Both the position numbers and the translations under genes were made by a program. From assembly GCA_946409435.1 (NCBI GenBank), contig CAMJWJ010000007.1:1-39503 (forward strand): 39,503 nt of DNA, in the 5' to 3' direction. This DNA comes from an uncultured Prevotella sp. Its GTDB lineage: Bacteria > Bacteroidota > Bacteroidia > Bacteroidales > Bacteroidaceae. Positions 32,206-39,503 of this stretch are shown here, in pieces; position 1 is the first letter of the stretch; each line of letters starts with the position of its first letter. The notes under the pieces are model-generated. The model was not told the DNA's origin and did not search any database. It worked only from the letters and a program-made list of their open reading frames with translations.

Positions 32206-34112
32206 AACAGAAAAGTGAAGTGAATGCATGGTCGGTCACCTGGGGTGTGCTGATGGCCGTGCTCTTTTCGGCAGCAGCAGCCTACCTCGGCTTGAAGGTC
32301 GGACAGGTCTTCGAGGCTGCCATTCCCATCGCCATCATCGCCGTTGGAGTATCGGCAGCCGCCAAACGCTCCAACGCCCTTCGTGAGAACGTCATTATCC
32401 AGAGTATCGGAGCCTGCTCGGGTGCCGTGGTGGCTGGTGCCATCTTTACCCTGCCAGCCATCTATATCCTTCAGGCGAAGTATCCCGAGATGTCGGCCGA
32501 CTTCCTGAAGATCTTCATTGCCTCGCTGCTCGGTGGCGTCGTTGGCATTCTGTTCCTCATCCCCTTCCGTCGCTACTTTGTGGAAGCCCCGCAGGAGCAG
32601 TTCCCCTTCCCTGAGGCAACGGCTACTACACAGGTGCTGAAGCAGAGCCAAGGGTCCCAGGCCCTCCCTGACAGGGAGGAGCAGGGTGGAGGTGCCAGTT
32701 CTGCCAAGCCGCTTCTGATTGCCGGCCTTGTGGGTGGTCTCTACGACTTCATCGTGGCTACCTTTGGCTGGTGGAACGAGAACGTGACGAGCCGTATGGT
32801 GCCTTTCGGCGACGATCTTGCCGAGAAGGCGAAGCTGGTGTTCAAGAACAATACCGGCGCTGCCGTGCTTGGCCTTGGCTACATCATTGGTTTCCGCTAT
32901 GCACTCATTATCACCCTCGGCTCACTGTTTGTCTGGTGGCTCGTCGTACCGGGCATGGCACTGCTGTTTTCTGACACGGTGCTGAACCAGTGGAACCCAG
33001 CCATCACGACGGCCGTGGGCGACATGTCGCCGGAGCAGATCTTTACGTCATACGGCAAGTCGATAGGCATCGGTGCCATTGCCATGGCCGGTATCATCGG
33101 CATCATCAAGTCATGGGGCGTCATCAAGAGCGCCGTGGGCTTGGCCACGAAGGCGGGAGCTGCGACAGAGTCGCAGCATACACAACAAGACCTGCCGTTT
33201 AAGTTCATTGCCATTGCCTCGGTGGTCACGTTGGTGTTGACGTTCCTGTTCTTCTGGTTTGGCGTCATGGATGGCAACCTGCTGTTTGCCCTTGTGGCTA
33301 TCGTACTGACGGCCGTCATCGCCTTCCTCTTTACCACCGTGGCGGCTAACGCCATTGCCATCGTGGGAAGCAACCCCGTCAGCGGCATGACGCTGATGAC
33401 CCTCATCCTGGCCTCTGTAGTCATGGTTGCCGTCGGACTGAAGGGCACGGGCGGCATGGTGGCAGCCCTCGTCATGGGTGGTGTGGTATGTACTGCACTT
33501 AGTATGGCCGGCTCGTTCATTACAGACCTGAAGATAGGTTACTGGTGTGGCACACAGCCCCGCAAGCAGGAGACATGGAAATTCCTTGGCACGCTGGTCA
33601 GTGCTGCCACGGTGGGTGGCGTGATGATGCTGCTCAACCAGACCTACGGCTTTGCGTCGGGTGCCTTGGCTGCTCCGCAGGCCAACGCCATGGCCGCCGT
33701 CATCGACCCGCTGATGAATGGTGTCGGTGCTCCTTGGCCGCTTTATATCTTGGGTGCCGTCATTGCCGTGGTGCTCACGTTGTGCAAGGTGCCAGCCCTG
33801 GCCTTTGCATTAGGTATGTTTATCCCCATGGAACTCAACGTGCCGCTGGTCATTGGCGGTGCCGTCAGCTGGTATGTCACTTCGCGCTCCAAGGATGATG
33901 CCGTCAACAAGGCCCGTGGCGAGAAGGGCAACCTCGTCGCCTCTGGTTTCATTGCCGGCGGTGCGCTGATGGGCGTGCTGAGTGCCCTGCTGCGCTTTGG
34001 CGGTGTGTCGTTCGACTATGCCGGTTGGTGGGCTAACCCCTTGTCCGAGCTATGCTCGTTGGTAGCCTACGTGCTGCTGATAGTCTACTTTATCAAAGCC
34101 ACGAAGCGATGA
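32202..34112 (+). CDS. OPT-family oligopeptide transporter
   Basis: 636 aa. The N-terminus (WSVTWGVLMAVLFSAAAAYL) and the block AAIPIAIIAVG followed by the NVIIQSIG segment are characteristic of the OPT family, as are PFRRYFVEAPQEQFPFPEATATTQVL and the FRYALIITLGSLFVWWLVVPG span. About 14-16 membrane segments are likely. A soluble loop near residue 150-165 (QSQGSQALPDREEQGGGASS) is variable. It probably imports small peptides by proton symport; some relatives carry metal chelates. It is coupled to MalY upstream and GH28 downstream by 4-nt overlaps, and shares the transcript with the DPP7-type peptidase. Confidence 0.92.
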   Translation: MKQKSEVNAWSVTWGVLMAVLFSAAAAYLGLKVGQVFEAAIPIAIIAVGVSAAAKRSNALRENVIIQSIGACSGAVVAGAIFTLPAIYILQAKYPEMSADFLKIFIASLLGGVVGILFLIPFRRYFVEAPQEQFPFPEATATTQVLKQSQGSQALPDREEQGGGASSAKPLLIAGLVGGLYDFIVATFGWWNENVTSRMVPFGDDLAEKAKLVFKNNTGAAVLGLGYIIGFRYALIITLGSLFVWWLVVPGMALLFSDTVLNQWNPAITTAVGDMSPEQIFTSYGKSIGIGAIAMAGIIGIIKSWGVIKSAVGLATKAGAATESQHTQQDLPFKFIAIASVVTLVLTFLFFWFGVMDGNLLFALVAIVLTAVIAFLFTTVAANAIAIVGSNPVSGMTLMTLILASVVMVAVGLKGTGGMVAALVMGGVVCTALSMAGSFITDLKIGYWCGTQPRKQETWKFLGTLVSAATVGGVMMLLNQTYGFASGALAAPQANAMAAVIDPLMNGVGAPWPLYILGAVIAVVLTLCKVPALAFALGMFIPMELNVPLVIGGAVSWYVTSRSKDDAVNKARGEKGNLVASGFIAGGALMGVLSALLRFGGVSFDYAGWWANPLSELCSLVAYVLLIVYFIKATKR

Positions 34113-35536
34113 GGCGACTGCTCTCCTGTGTGCTGCTGCTCGGCAGCAGCCTGCTCGCAACAGGTCGTGACTATGTCATCACCGACTATGGGGCCAAGAG
34201 CGACACCACGGTGCTTTCTACTGCTGCCTTGCAGCAGTGCATCGACCGTTGCTCGGCTGATGGCGGTGGCCGCGTGGTGGTACCTGCCGGTCAGTATAAG
34301 ATTGGAACCATTCTCCTCAAGAGTAATGTCCACCTGCACTTAGAGCTGGGCGCTACGCTCTACGGTTCGACCAGTCTCAAGGACTACCGCAGGGTGAAGT
34401 CCAGCTACCAGTCGCTGCGCACCCACACAGAGACCATCCAGTTGGTCTATGCCGACTCGGTAGACCATGTCGTGATAGACGGCTATGGCACCATCGACGG
34501 TCAGGGCCGTGTGTTCCCCAAGCTGTCGTGGAACGACGAGGGCATCACCCGTCCCCACCTGTTGCGCTTTATCCAGAGCCGCAATATCGTAGTCCGCGAC
34601 ATCACGCTGAAGAACAGTGGCTGCTGGATGCAGCACTATCTGGCCTGTGACCGGCTGCGCATCAGCGGTATCAAGGTCGTCAACCGCAACAACTACAACA
34701 ACGACGCGCTGGACCTGGACGGATGCCACGACGTTGTCGTGACGGACGTGATAGCCGACAGTGACGACGACGGCATCACGCTGAAGTCGACGTCTCCTCG
34801 CCTTTGCGAGGACATCACCATCCAGAACTGCATCGTCTCTTCACACTGCAACGCCGTCAAGTTAGGTACTGAGACCAATGGCGGCTTCCGCAACATCACG
34901 ATACGCGGCATCGTCGTCAAGCCCAGCAGCGACCAGTCGAGCCAGTTCTTCGGCAAGCCCATCGGTACCTCTGCACTCTCCTTGGAGATTGTCGACGGCG
35001 GCACGATGGAGCAAGTCAGCGTCAGCGACATGACCGTGACGGGCACCGAGTCGCCCATCTTCGTTCGCTTAGGCCACCGTGGCCGTGGCTGGACGTTCAG
35101 CAAGAGTGGTGCTGAGGCTTTTGTGTCACAGAGCGTCAGTGGCGGCAACGAGGGAGCCACACAGAGCCAGAAACCCGACAGTATCGAGACCGTGGGACGT
35201 ATGCGTGGCATCTATATCGACAACATCCGGGTGAAGGATGCCGGCCGCTACGGCTGCAGCATCACAGGTCTGCCCGGCCATCCCGTTGAGGACGTCCATG
35301 TGTCGAATGTCAGCATCAGCTATAGGGGCGGTGTCTCGGCTGACGAGCTGCCAGCCATCCGTCAGGCCGTAAAAGACGAGAAGGCTGCCGAGTACCCCGA
35401 AGCCACCATGTGGGGACCGTTGCCTGCGAAGGGCTTCTTCGTGCGGCATGGCCGCTCGGTGCACCTCGACAATGTCGAGGTCTACCCAACTGGACACGAC
35501 GTGCGCCCGCTCTTTGTCAGGGAAGACGCAGAATAA
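34109..35536 (+). CDS. Secreted GH28 polygalacturonase-like glycoside hydrolase
   Basis: 475 aa from 34109, where the ATG overlaps the OPT stop. Signal peptide MRRLLSCVLLLGSSLLATG. The mature start (YVITDYGAKSDTT) is the usual entry of GH28/pectate beta-helices. Catalytic blocks: NNDALD (197-202, equivalent to NTDGxD), DSDDDGITLKS (217-227) with the paired Asp, and SSHCNAVKLG (244-253) in the place of the GHG segment. The last block departs from the polygalacturonase consensus, so rhamnogalacturonan or xylogalacturonan activity is possible. A bidirectional terminator starts at its stop codon. A KDG-kinase-like gene faces it, fitting pectin use. Confidence 0.9.
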   Translation: MRRLLSCVLLLGSSLLATGRDYVITDYGAKSDTTVLSTAALQQCIDRCSADGGGRVVVPAGQYKIGTILLKSNVHLHLELGATLYGSTSLKDYRRVKSSYQSLRTHTETIQLVYADSVDHVVIDGYGTIDGQGRVFPKLSWNDEGITRPHLLRFIQSRNIVVRDITLKNSGCWMQHYLACDRLRISGIKVVNRNNYNNDALDLDGCHDVVVTDVIADSDDDGITLKSTSPRLCEDITIQNCIVSSHCNAVKLGTETNGGFRNITIRGIVVKPSSDQSSQFFGKPIGTSALSLEIVDGGTMEQVSVSDMTVTGTESPIFVRLGHRGRGWTFSKSGAEAFVSQSVSGGNEGATQSQKPDSIETVGRMRGIYIDNIRVKDAGRYGCSITGLPGHPVEDVHVSNVSISYRGGVSADELPAIRQAVKDEKAAEYPEATMWGPLPAKGFFVRHGRSVHLDNVEVYPTGHDVRPLFVREDAE

Positions 35537-35565
35537 AGGCAGCCTCCGTGTTGGGGGCTGCCTTT
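35535..35565. terminator. Bidirectional terminator between GH28 and kdgK-like genes
   Basis: AAAGGCAGCC (35535-35544) and GGCTGCCTTT (35556-35565) form a perfect 10-bp stem with an 11-nt loop. A/T ends on both sides let it serve both convergent units. The stem begins inside the GH28 TAA stop. Confidence 0.8.
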
Positions 35566-35606
35566 GTCTTATGGTGGCTGGTTACGTGGCGCCTTTGCGC
35601 GTAAGC

Positions 35607-36665
35607 CTACTCGAATGTCTTGTAGAGCGTTGCCGTTGAGTGGCGTTGGTTCACTACATCCATAATCTCTTCGTGGGTAGCCAGGTTGAAGTCGCCCGTG
35701 ATGGTGTTCTTCAGAGCTGCTGCCGCCAAGGCGTAGTTCAGCTGGAACTGGCGGTCGTCGGCATCGACACTGATGGCGTGGAGCAGGCCAGACATGAAGG
35801 CATCGCCCACACCTACGGGGTCGACGACGTCAGGGATGTCGATGATGGGTGCCTGCAGCAGCGTGCCGTCTGTCCACAGCAGGGCCGTCAGTGTGTGGTG
35901 GTTCGACGACACCATGTTACGCATGCCCATCAGCCAGTGGCGCACCCGTGGGAACTGTGCATGCAGCTCGTCGAACCACTCGCGGTACTCATCCATCTGC
36001 ATGACGAAGTTGGAGTCGGTAGCCGTAAATGGCGGCTGCTTGCGCTGGCATAGCCACTCAAACTCGATGGCATCGCCGAACATCATCTCACAGCGTGCCA
36101 GCATGCTGCTGAGCGTGGCTCGCGGGTCGGCGCCGTATCGCCACAGGTTCTTGCGGTAGTTGATGTCGAACGAGATGGTGACCCCCATCTCCTCGGCGAT
36201 GTCCAGTGCCTCGAAGGTGGCGTCGGCAGCCTGTTGCGAGATGGCAGCCGTGATGCCTGACACCTGGAAGATGTCGGCCCCTCGCAGGATGTCTCGCCAG
36301 GGTATCATGCCCGGCCGCAGGTCGTAGTATGCCGAGCCGGCGCGGTCGTACACCACCTTGGCGGCACGCATGCCTGCAGCGGGTTCAAAGTAGTATGTTC
36401 CTATACGGTCGCCTCCCCACAGCACATGGTTGACGTTTACGCCCAGTGCAGCAAGACTCTCTGCGCCGGCATGTCCTACGGGTGTGTCAGGCAGTCGGGT
36501 GATGTAGGTGACGTCGTCGCCCAGCGTAGCCAGCGACACGGCTACGTTAGCCTCGCTGCCGCCGTACTTGCTGGTGAAGGTGTCGCCCTGTGTCAGCCGC
36601 AGGTGGTCTGACTTGGAGAATCGGAGCAGCAGTTCTCCGAAAGTAATGATGCGTTGTCTTTTCAT
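35607..36665 (-). CDS. kdgK: PfkB-family sugar kinase, 2-keto-3-deoxygluconate kinase-like
   Basis: 352 aa from the ATG at 36665 (MKRQRIITFGELLLRFS); a longer reading to 36827 would run into the GH43 gene. PfkB features: GELLLRF at the start, KYGGSEANVAVSLATLG (first signature) and VDPVGVGDAFMSG (second signature) with catalytic D288. TGxGGD is replaced by GDRIGTYYFEP, which is typical of KDG kinases. It would phosphorylate 2-keto-3-deoxygluconate from uronate breakdown, feeding the Entner-Doudoroff aldolase. It lies 37 nt downstream of the GH43 gene. The KDG substrate is inferred from similarity and from the pectinase opposite, and is not certain. Confidence 0.85.
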   Translation of the reverse strand: MKRQRIITFGELLLRFSKSDHLRLTQGDTFTSKYGGSEANVAVSLATLGDDVTYITRLPDTPVGHAGAESLAALGVNVNHVLWGGDRIGTYYFEPAAGMRAAKVVYDRAGSAYYDLRPGMIPWRDILRGADIFQVSGITAAISQQAADATFEALDIAEEMGVTISFDINYRKNLWRYGADPRATLSSMLARCEMMFGDAIEFEWLCQRKQPPFTATDSNFVMQMDEYREWFDELHAQFPRVRHWLMGMRNMVSSNHHTLTALLWTDGTLLQAPIIDIPDVVDPVGVGDAFMSGLLHAISVDADDRQFQLNYALAAAALKNTITGDFNLATHEEIMDVVNQRHSTATLYKTFE

Positions 36666-36702
36666 CGTTGTTAAATCATGTTTTTTTTGTGTAGTATGTT
36701 TG

Positions 36703-38250
36703 TTACCTGATGATGTCGTATTGGAAACGGTCGAAGTGCACCGTAGCCTCGTTGCCCGTTGTGGTGTAGCCGTAGAGGCCAACGCGGATGCCCTTCCAGT
36801 ATCCTGGCAGCAGGGCGAACGGCTCACCGGCAGGCACGTAGCGCTTGCCGTCGAGGCTGTAGAGCAGTTGATGCCGGTTGTGCTGGCTGTCCATGTCGAC
36901 GCGCAGCCACAGGCGCTTCGCCTTGCAGCGGCGCAGCAGCGTGTAGCGGCCGCCCTGTTCGAGGTATACCCCCTCGTCGCTCAGTCCGATGCCGCAGAAC
37001 GTCTTTCCCGTCAGTGCCAGTCCGGCACGCAGGCCTGTCGTCTGGTCGGCCTCCATCATGAGCGTCGCCGTGCCTTCGTAGCCCGTCACCTTCTGTGTCA
37101 GCAGGCTGCGGCACCACTTCATCGAGTCGGCCTGCAGGGTGTGCAGCGTCAGCCACCCTTTGCGCTCCGTCATGCTCCAATGGTCGTCTACGGGGTTGTG
37201 GCACCACTGCCACTGCAGTCCCAACACGCCGTCGAACTCGTCGGAGGCCTGCGGCAGCGACGGTGTCGTGGCGGAGAGTGGCTTCGTCCACACGCCGACC
37301 GGCTCGCCGATGCCGTTGCCGTCGATGTCGACACCCACCAGTGGCCAGTCATCTTTCCACCGTGCCGGTTGCAGATGTACCACACGGCCGTTGGGGCGCG
37401 TCTCCTGGAAGTGCAGGAACCACCACTGCCCGTCGGGCGTGTCGACCAGTGCTCCCTGGTGCGGTCCGTTCACACTGGTGCTGCCCTGTTCGAGTACCAC
37501 CCGTTTTTCATACGGCCCAAAGATGTTCCGCGAGCGCAGCACGGTCTGCCATCCTGTGCCAACGCCGCCTTCGGGTATAATGAGGTAGTAGAAGCCGTTG
37601 CGCTTCAGGAACTTCGTACCCTCGGCCACGGGACCGGTATATACCGTCACGCCGTCGTCGAGCAGCTGGCGGCCGTCAGCCGACATGCGGTGAACGATGA
37701 TAGGTCCCGCACGGTGGCGGCTGCGCCCCAGGTATGCCTGGCCGTCGTCATCCCAGAAGGGGCAGGGGTCCTCCCACTTCGCCACCTGCCTGACGCAGTG
37801 AAGCGGTTGCCACGGACCACGAGGGTCGGTAGCTGTGGTCATGAAGAGTCCCTCGTCGGGCGTGCAGAAGAACACCCAGAAGCGGCCGTCGTGGTAGCGG
37901 ATGGACGGTGCCCATGAACCGCCGGCGTAGTGGCTGTTCGTGTCCCATCCGGGCAGGTCGAAACGGTGGTATGCCTGGCTGATGACGTGCCAGTTGACGA
38001 GGTCGGCAGACTCCAGTACCTGCATGCCTGTCCAGTGGAAGTCGCTGGCCACCATATAGTACTTGTTGCCCACGCGGATGACGTCAGGGTCGCTATAGTC
38101 AGCGTTCAGCACGGGGTTCTTGTATGTGCCGTTGCCCTGGTCGCCCCAGTCGGGCAGCTGCTGCCGTTGGGCCACAGCAACCTGAACTGCGAGTGCAAGC
38201 AGTAGTAATCTTATCTTGATGTGCACCATGTGTCCGTCTGTTTTTGCCAT
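36703..38250 (-). CDS. Secreted GH43-family glycoside hydrolase
   Basis: 515 aa from 38250. MVHIKIRLLLLALAVQVAVA, starting at 38229, is the core signal peptide and an alternative start. I prefer 38250 because it lies 8 nt after the promoter box, as in three other genes here. The five-bladed propeller carries YSDPDVI (base D54), AKWEDPCPF (D161) and VAEGTKF (acid E210). The C-terminal ~200 residues (FDGVLGLQWQWCHNPVDDHW onward) form the beta-sandwich common in beta-xylosidase and arabinofuranosidase GH43 subfamilies. It likely trims xylo- or arabino-oligosaccharides. It is first gene of a two-gene operon with the KDG-kinase-like gene. Confidence 0.92.
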   Translation of the reverse strand: MAKTDGHMVHIKIRLLLLALAVQVAVAQRQQLPDWGDQGNGTYKNPVLNADYSDPDVIRVGNKYYMVASDFHWTGMQVLESADLVNWHVISQAYHRFDLPGWDTNSHYAGGSWAPSIRYHDGRFWVFFCTPDEGLFMTTATDPRGPWQPLHCVRQVAKWEDPCPFWDDDGQAYLGRSRHRAGPIIVHRMSADGRQLLDDGVTVYTGPVAEGTKFLKRNGFYYLIIPEGGVGTGWQTVLRSRNIFGPYEKRVVLEQGSTSVNGPHQGALVDTPDGQWWFLHFQETRPNGRVVHLQPARWKDDWPLVGVDIDGNGIGEPVGVWTKPLSATTPSLPQASDEFDGVLGLQWQWCHNPVDDHWSMTERKGWLTLHTLQADSMKWCRSLLTQKVTGYEGTATLMMEADQTTGLRAGLALTGKTFCGIGLSDEGVYLEQGGRYTLLRRCKAKRLWLRVDMDSQHNRHQLLYSLDGKRYVPAGEPFALLPGYWKGIRVGLYGYTTTGNEATVHFDRFQYDIIR

Positions 38251-38258
38251 ACAAAAGG

Positions 38259-38290
38259 CAAAGGTAGCAAAAAAAAACAAAAACACCAAA
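38259..38290 (-). promoter_or_regulatory. Promoter of the GH43 / KDG-kinase operon
   Basis: Read on the minus strand: TTTG (38290-38287), a 20-bp spacer and TACCTTTG (38266-38259). The ATG at 38250 is 8 nt away; the alternative at 38229 would give a leader of about 25 nt. Confidence 0.75.
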
Positions 38291-38327
38291 CCATTCTCCA
38301 CTTTTTCTGTCATTTTATGGGCTATAA

Positions 38328-38359
38328 TTTGCTTTTCTCATTCATAATAGCTACCTTTG
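38328..38359 (+). promoter_or_regulatory. Promoter of the CDP-alcohol phosphotransferase gene
   Basis: TTTG (38328-38331), a 20-bp spacer, then TACCTTTG (38352-38359). The ATG is 30 nt downstream at 38390. An earlier ATG at 38379 opens a four-codon reading frame (M-T-N-V) whose stop overlaps the main start (ATGA), a possible leader peptide. Confidence 0.72.
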
Positions 38360-38389
38360 CATTCCGTTTTTTAATACGATGACAAACGT

Positions 38390-39382
38390 ATGACGACGAA
38401 GAGTTACCGGCAGATGCTGCGCGAGTCGTTCAAGTCTTCCGATACCGAAGAATGGCTCGATGTGTGGTTCACCAGACCTATCGGTTTGGCGCTGGCCCTT
38501 GTGTGCGGTCGTTTGGGCATCACACCCAACGCCATCACCATTGCCGGCATCCTCATCGGCATGGCCGGTGGCTGGATGTTCCACTATACCGACCTGTGGC
38601 ACAACGTCGCAGGTGTTGCCCTGCTGATGACCGCCAACTTCTGCGACTCCGCCGACGGACAGCTGGCGCGGCTGACCGACCAGAAGACGCTGTTGGGCCG
38701 GCTGCTTGACGGCTTTGCCAGCGATGCATGGTTTACGTGCATCTACCTGTCCGTCGTCTACCGTCTGTGGAACGAGCCGCTGCCCTTCGGACTGCACTTC
38801 ACGCTCTTTGGCAGCACCTTCGCCACGTGGGGCATTTTAGGTCTCGTGCTCTGTCTCGTCGCGTCGCTCCGCTGCCATGCTACCCAGTGTGCGCTGGCCG
38901 ACTACTACCGCCAGATTCACCTCTGGTTTCTCAAGGGCGACAGCGGCAGCGAGCTGGCCTCCTTTGCCGCCGAACAGCGACGCTACGACGAGTTGAAAGC
39001 TGGTCACCATCAGGCTGGTCAGACCGTGGTCTGCGGCTGGACTTTCGAGCGGCTGTACCACTATTTCTACAAGGGCTACTGCCACAAGCAGGAGCGGCTG
39101 ACCCCTCGGTTCCAGCAGTTCTTTGCCCGCTACCGTTCGCTGCCTCCTTCCGACGACCGCACGAAGGCCGTGGCCGAGTGCTTCCTCGCCGGCAGCCGTC
39201 CGCTGATGCCACTGACCAACATCCTGACGCACAACACGCGGGCCTTCGCCCTATTCGTAGCCGCCTTAGTCGACGTCGTGTGGCTCTATCCGCTGTTCGA
39301 GATCGTCGTGCTGCAGCCGCTGTACTGGTGGATGCGCCACAGGCATGAGCGTTTATGTAACGCCTATATACCTGTTGGTTGA
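38390..39382 (+). CDS. CDP-alcohol phosphotransferase family membrane protein
   Basis: 330 aa. The family motif stands at 86-112: DSADGQLAR, eight residues, G103, D107, then GFAS and D112. The consensus places the fourth (catalytic) Asp four residues after the third; here that position is S111 and Asp is one later. About five to six membrane spans (for example ITIAGILIGMAGG, FATWGILGLVLCLVASL) surround an unusually long cytosolic insert (about 165-270, basic and rich in K, R, Y). The enzyme would transfer a phospho-alcohol from a CDP-alcohol to a lipid or glycan. It has its own promoter and is not clustered with the two TagD-like genes, though they could provide the donor. Confidence 0.88.
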   Translation: MTTKSYRQMLRESFKSSDTEEWLDVWFTRPIGLALALVCGRLGITPNAITIAGILIGMAGGWMFHYTDLWHNVAGVALLMTANFCDSADGQLARLTDQKTLLGRLLDGFASDAWFTCIYLSVVYRLWNEPLPFGLHFTLFGSTFATWGILGLVLCLVASLRCHATQCALADYYRQIHLWFLKGDSGSELASFAAEQRRYDELKAGHHQAGQTVVCGWTFERLYHYFYKGYCHKQERLTPRFQQFFARYRSLPPSDDRTKAVAECFLAGSRPLMPLTNILTHNTRAFALFVAALVDVVWLYPLFEIVVLQPLYWWMRHRHERLCNAYIPVG

Positions 39383-39418
39383 ATATAATATGCCTTTTCC
39401 CCTCAATACCTTATTCCC
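39383..39418. other. Short spacer after the CDP-alcohol phosphotransferase gene
   Basis: 36 nt, AT-rich, no structure seen before the 21-bp array begins. Confidence 0.4.
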
Positions 39419-39502
39419 GTGAGTGGCCTTCTCAGCTCAGTGAGTGGCCCACTCAGCTCCGTGAGTGGCCTTCTCAGCTCCGTGAGTGGCCTTCTCAATT
39501 CC
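39419..39502. repeat. 21-bp tandem array, second copy (four units, cut by the window edge)
   Basis: Four units at 39419, 39440, 39461 and 39482, each GTGAGTGGCCTTCTCAGCTCC or a close variant. They are the reverse complement of the right-hand unit type at 18569-18622. The array may continue beyond the window. No flanking hairpin like that at 18713-18765 precedes it. One frame is open throughout (V-S-G-L-L-S-S pattern). Confidence 0.85.
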
Positions 39503-39503
39503 G

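Overview
The window looks like a chromosomal segment of a gut- or rumen-type Prevotella or close relative (Bacteroidota). This rests on recognisable families, not on a database search. The signs are: nine Bacteroidota-type promoters (TTTG, about 19-20 bp, TAnnTTTG) in front of genes that lack Shine-Dalgarno sites; an S46 dipeptidyl-peptidase; a DUF6057 protein; a LruC/DUF4842-type lipoprotein; a fused SpmA/SpmB protein; and a short 'TIDGRRV...GLYIRGGRK' C-terminal tail. I find no rRNA, tRNA, CRISPR array or intact insertion sequence.

Layout. (1) 242-5886, minus strand: a tightly coupled surface-glycan operon encoding a flippase, a Y1/HUH (RAYT-like) protein, two GT2 glycosyltransferases and a fused cytidylyltransferase/Gfo-Idh-MocA protein. 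It diverges from an acyltransferase-3 gene (5954-7045) across a 67-bp region with interleaved promoters. (2) 7184-18241, plus strand: a five-gene glycan-degradation run with a SASA esterase, DUF6057 membrane protein, beta-propeller lipoprotein with a CxxCH motif, GH31-CE15 fusion and GH3 lipoprotein. Its gaps are filled by heptanucleotide arrays. (3) 18242-19035: a 794-bp non-coding region holding two equal-geometry hairpins around an eleven-unit 21-bp array. (4) 19036-21491, plus strand: a cassette of TagD-like cytidylyltransferase, asparagine-synthase-like protein and LicD, ending tail-to-tail on metG. (5) 23796-25094: a surface lipoprotein gene with its own promoter and terminator. (6) 25228-35536, plus strand: seven close-packed genes (SpmAB-like protein, second flippase, DPP7-type peptidase, DUF3737 protein, MalY-type aminotransferase, OPT transporter, GH28). 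(7) 35607-38250, minus strand: a GH43 and a KDG-kinase-like gene. (8) 38390-39382: a CDP-alcohol phosphotransferase, followed by another piece of the 21-bp array at the window edge.

How the genes fit together. Block 2 suits decorated xylan (acetyl, alpha-xylosyl and glucuronoyl-ester groups plus a beta-glycosidase). GH28, KDG kinase and GH43 suit pectin and arabinoxylan. DPP7, OPT and MalY suit uptake and catabolism of dipeptides. The two TagD-like domains, LicD and the CDP-alcohol phosphotransferase point to surface polymers modified with phospho-alcohols.

The most unusual points are the structured repeat element at 18307-18765, the heptamer arrays placed just upstream of start codons (including an ATG ladder in front of GH3), the RAYT-like gene locked into a glycan operon, the GH31-CE15 fusion, the cytidylyltransferase-oxidoreductase fusion with an altered EKP motif, and the CxxCH lipoprotein paired with DUF6057.
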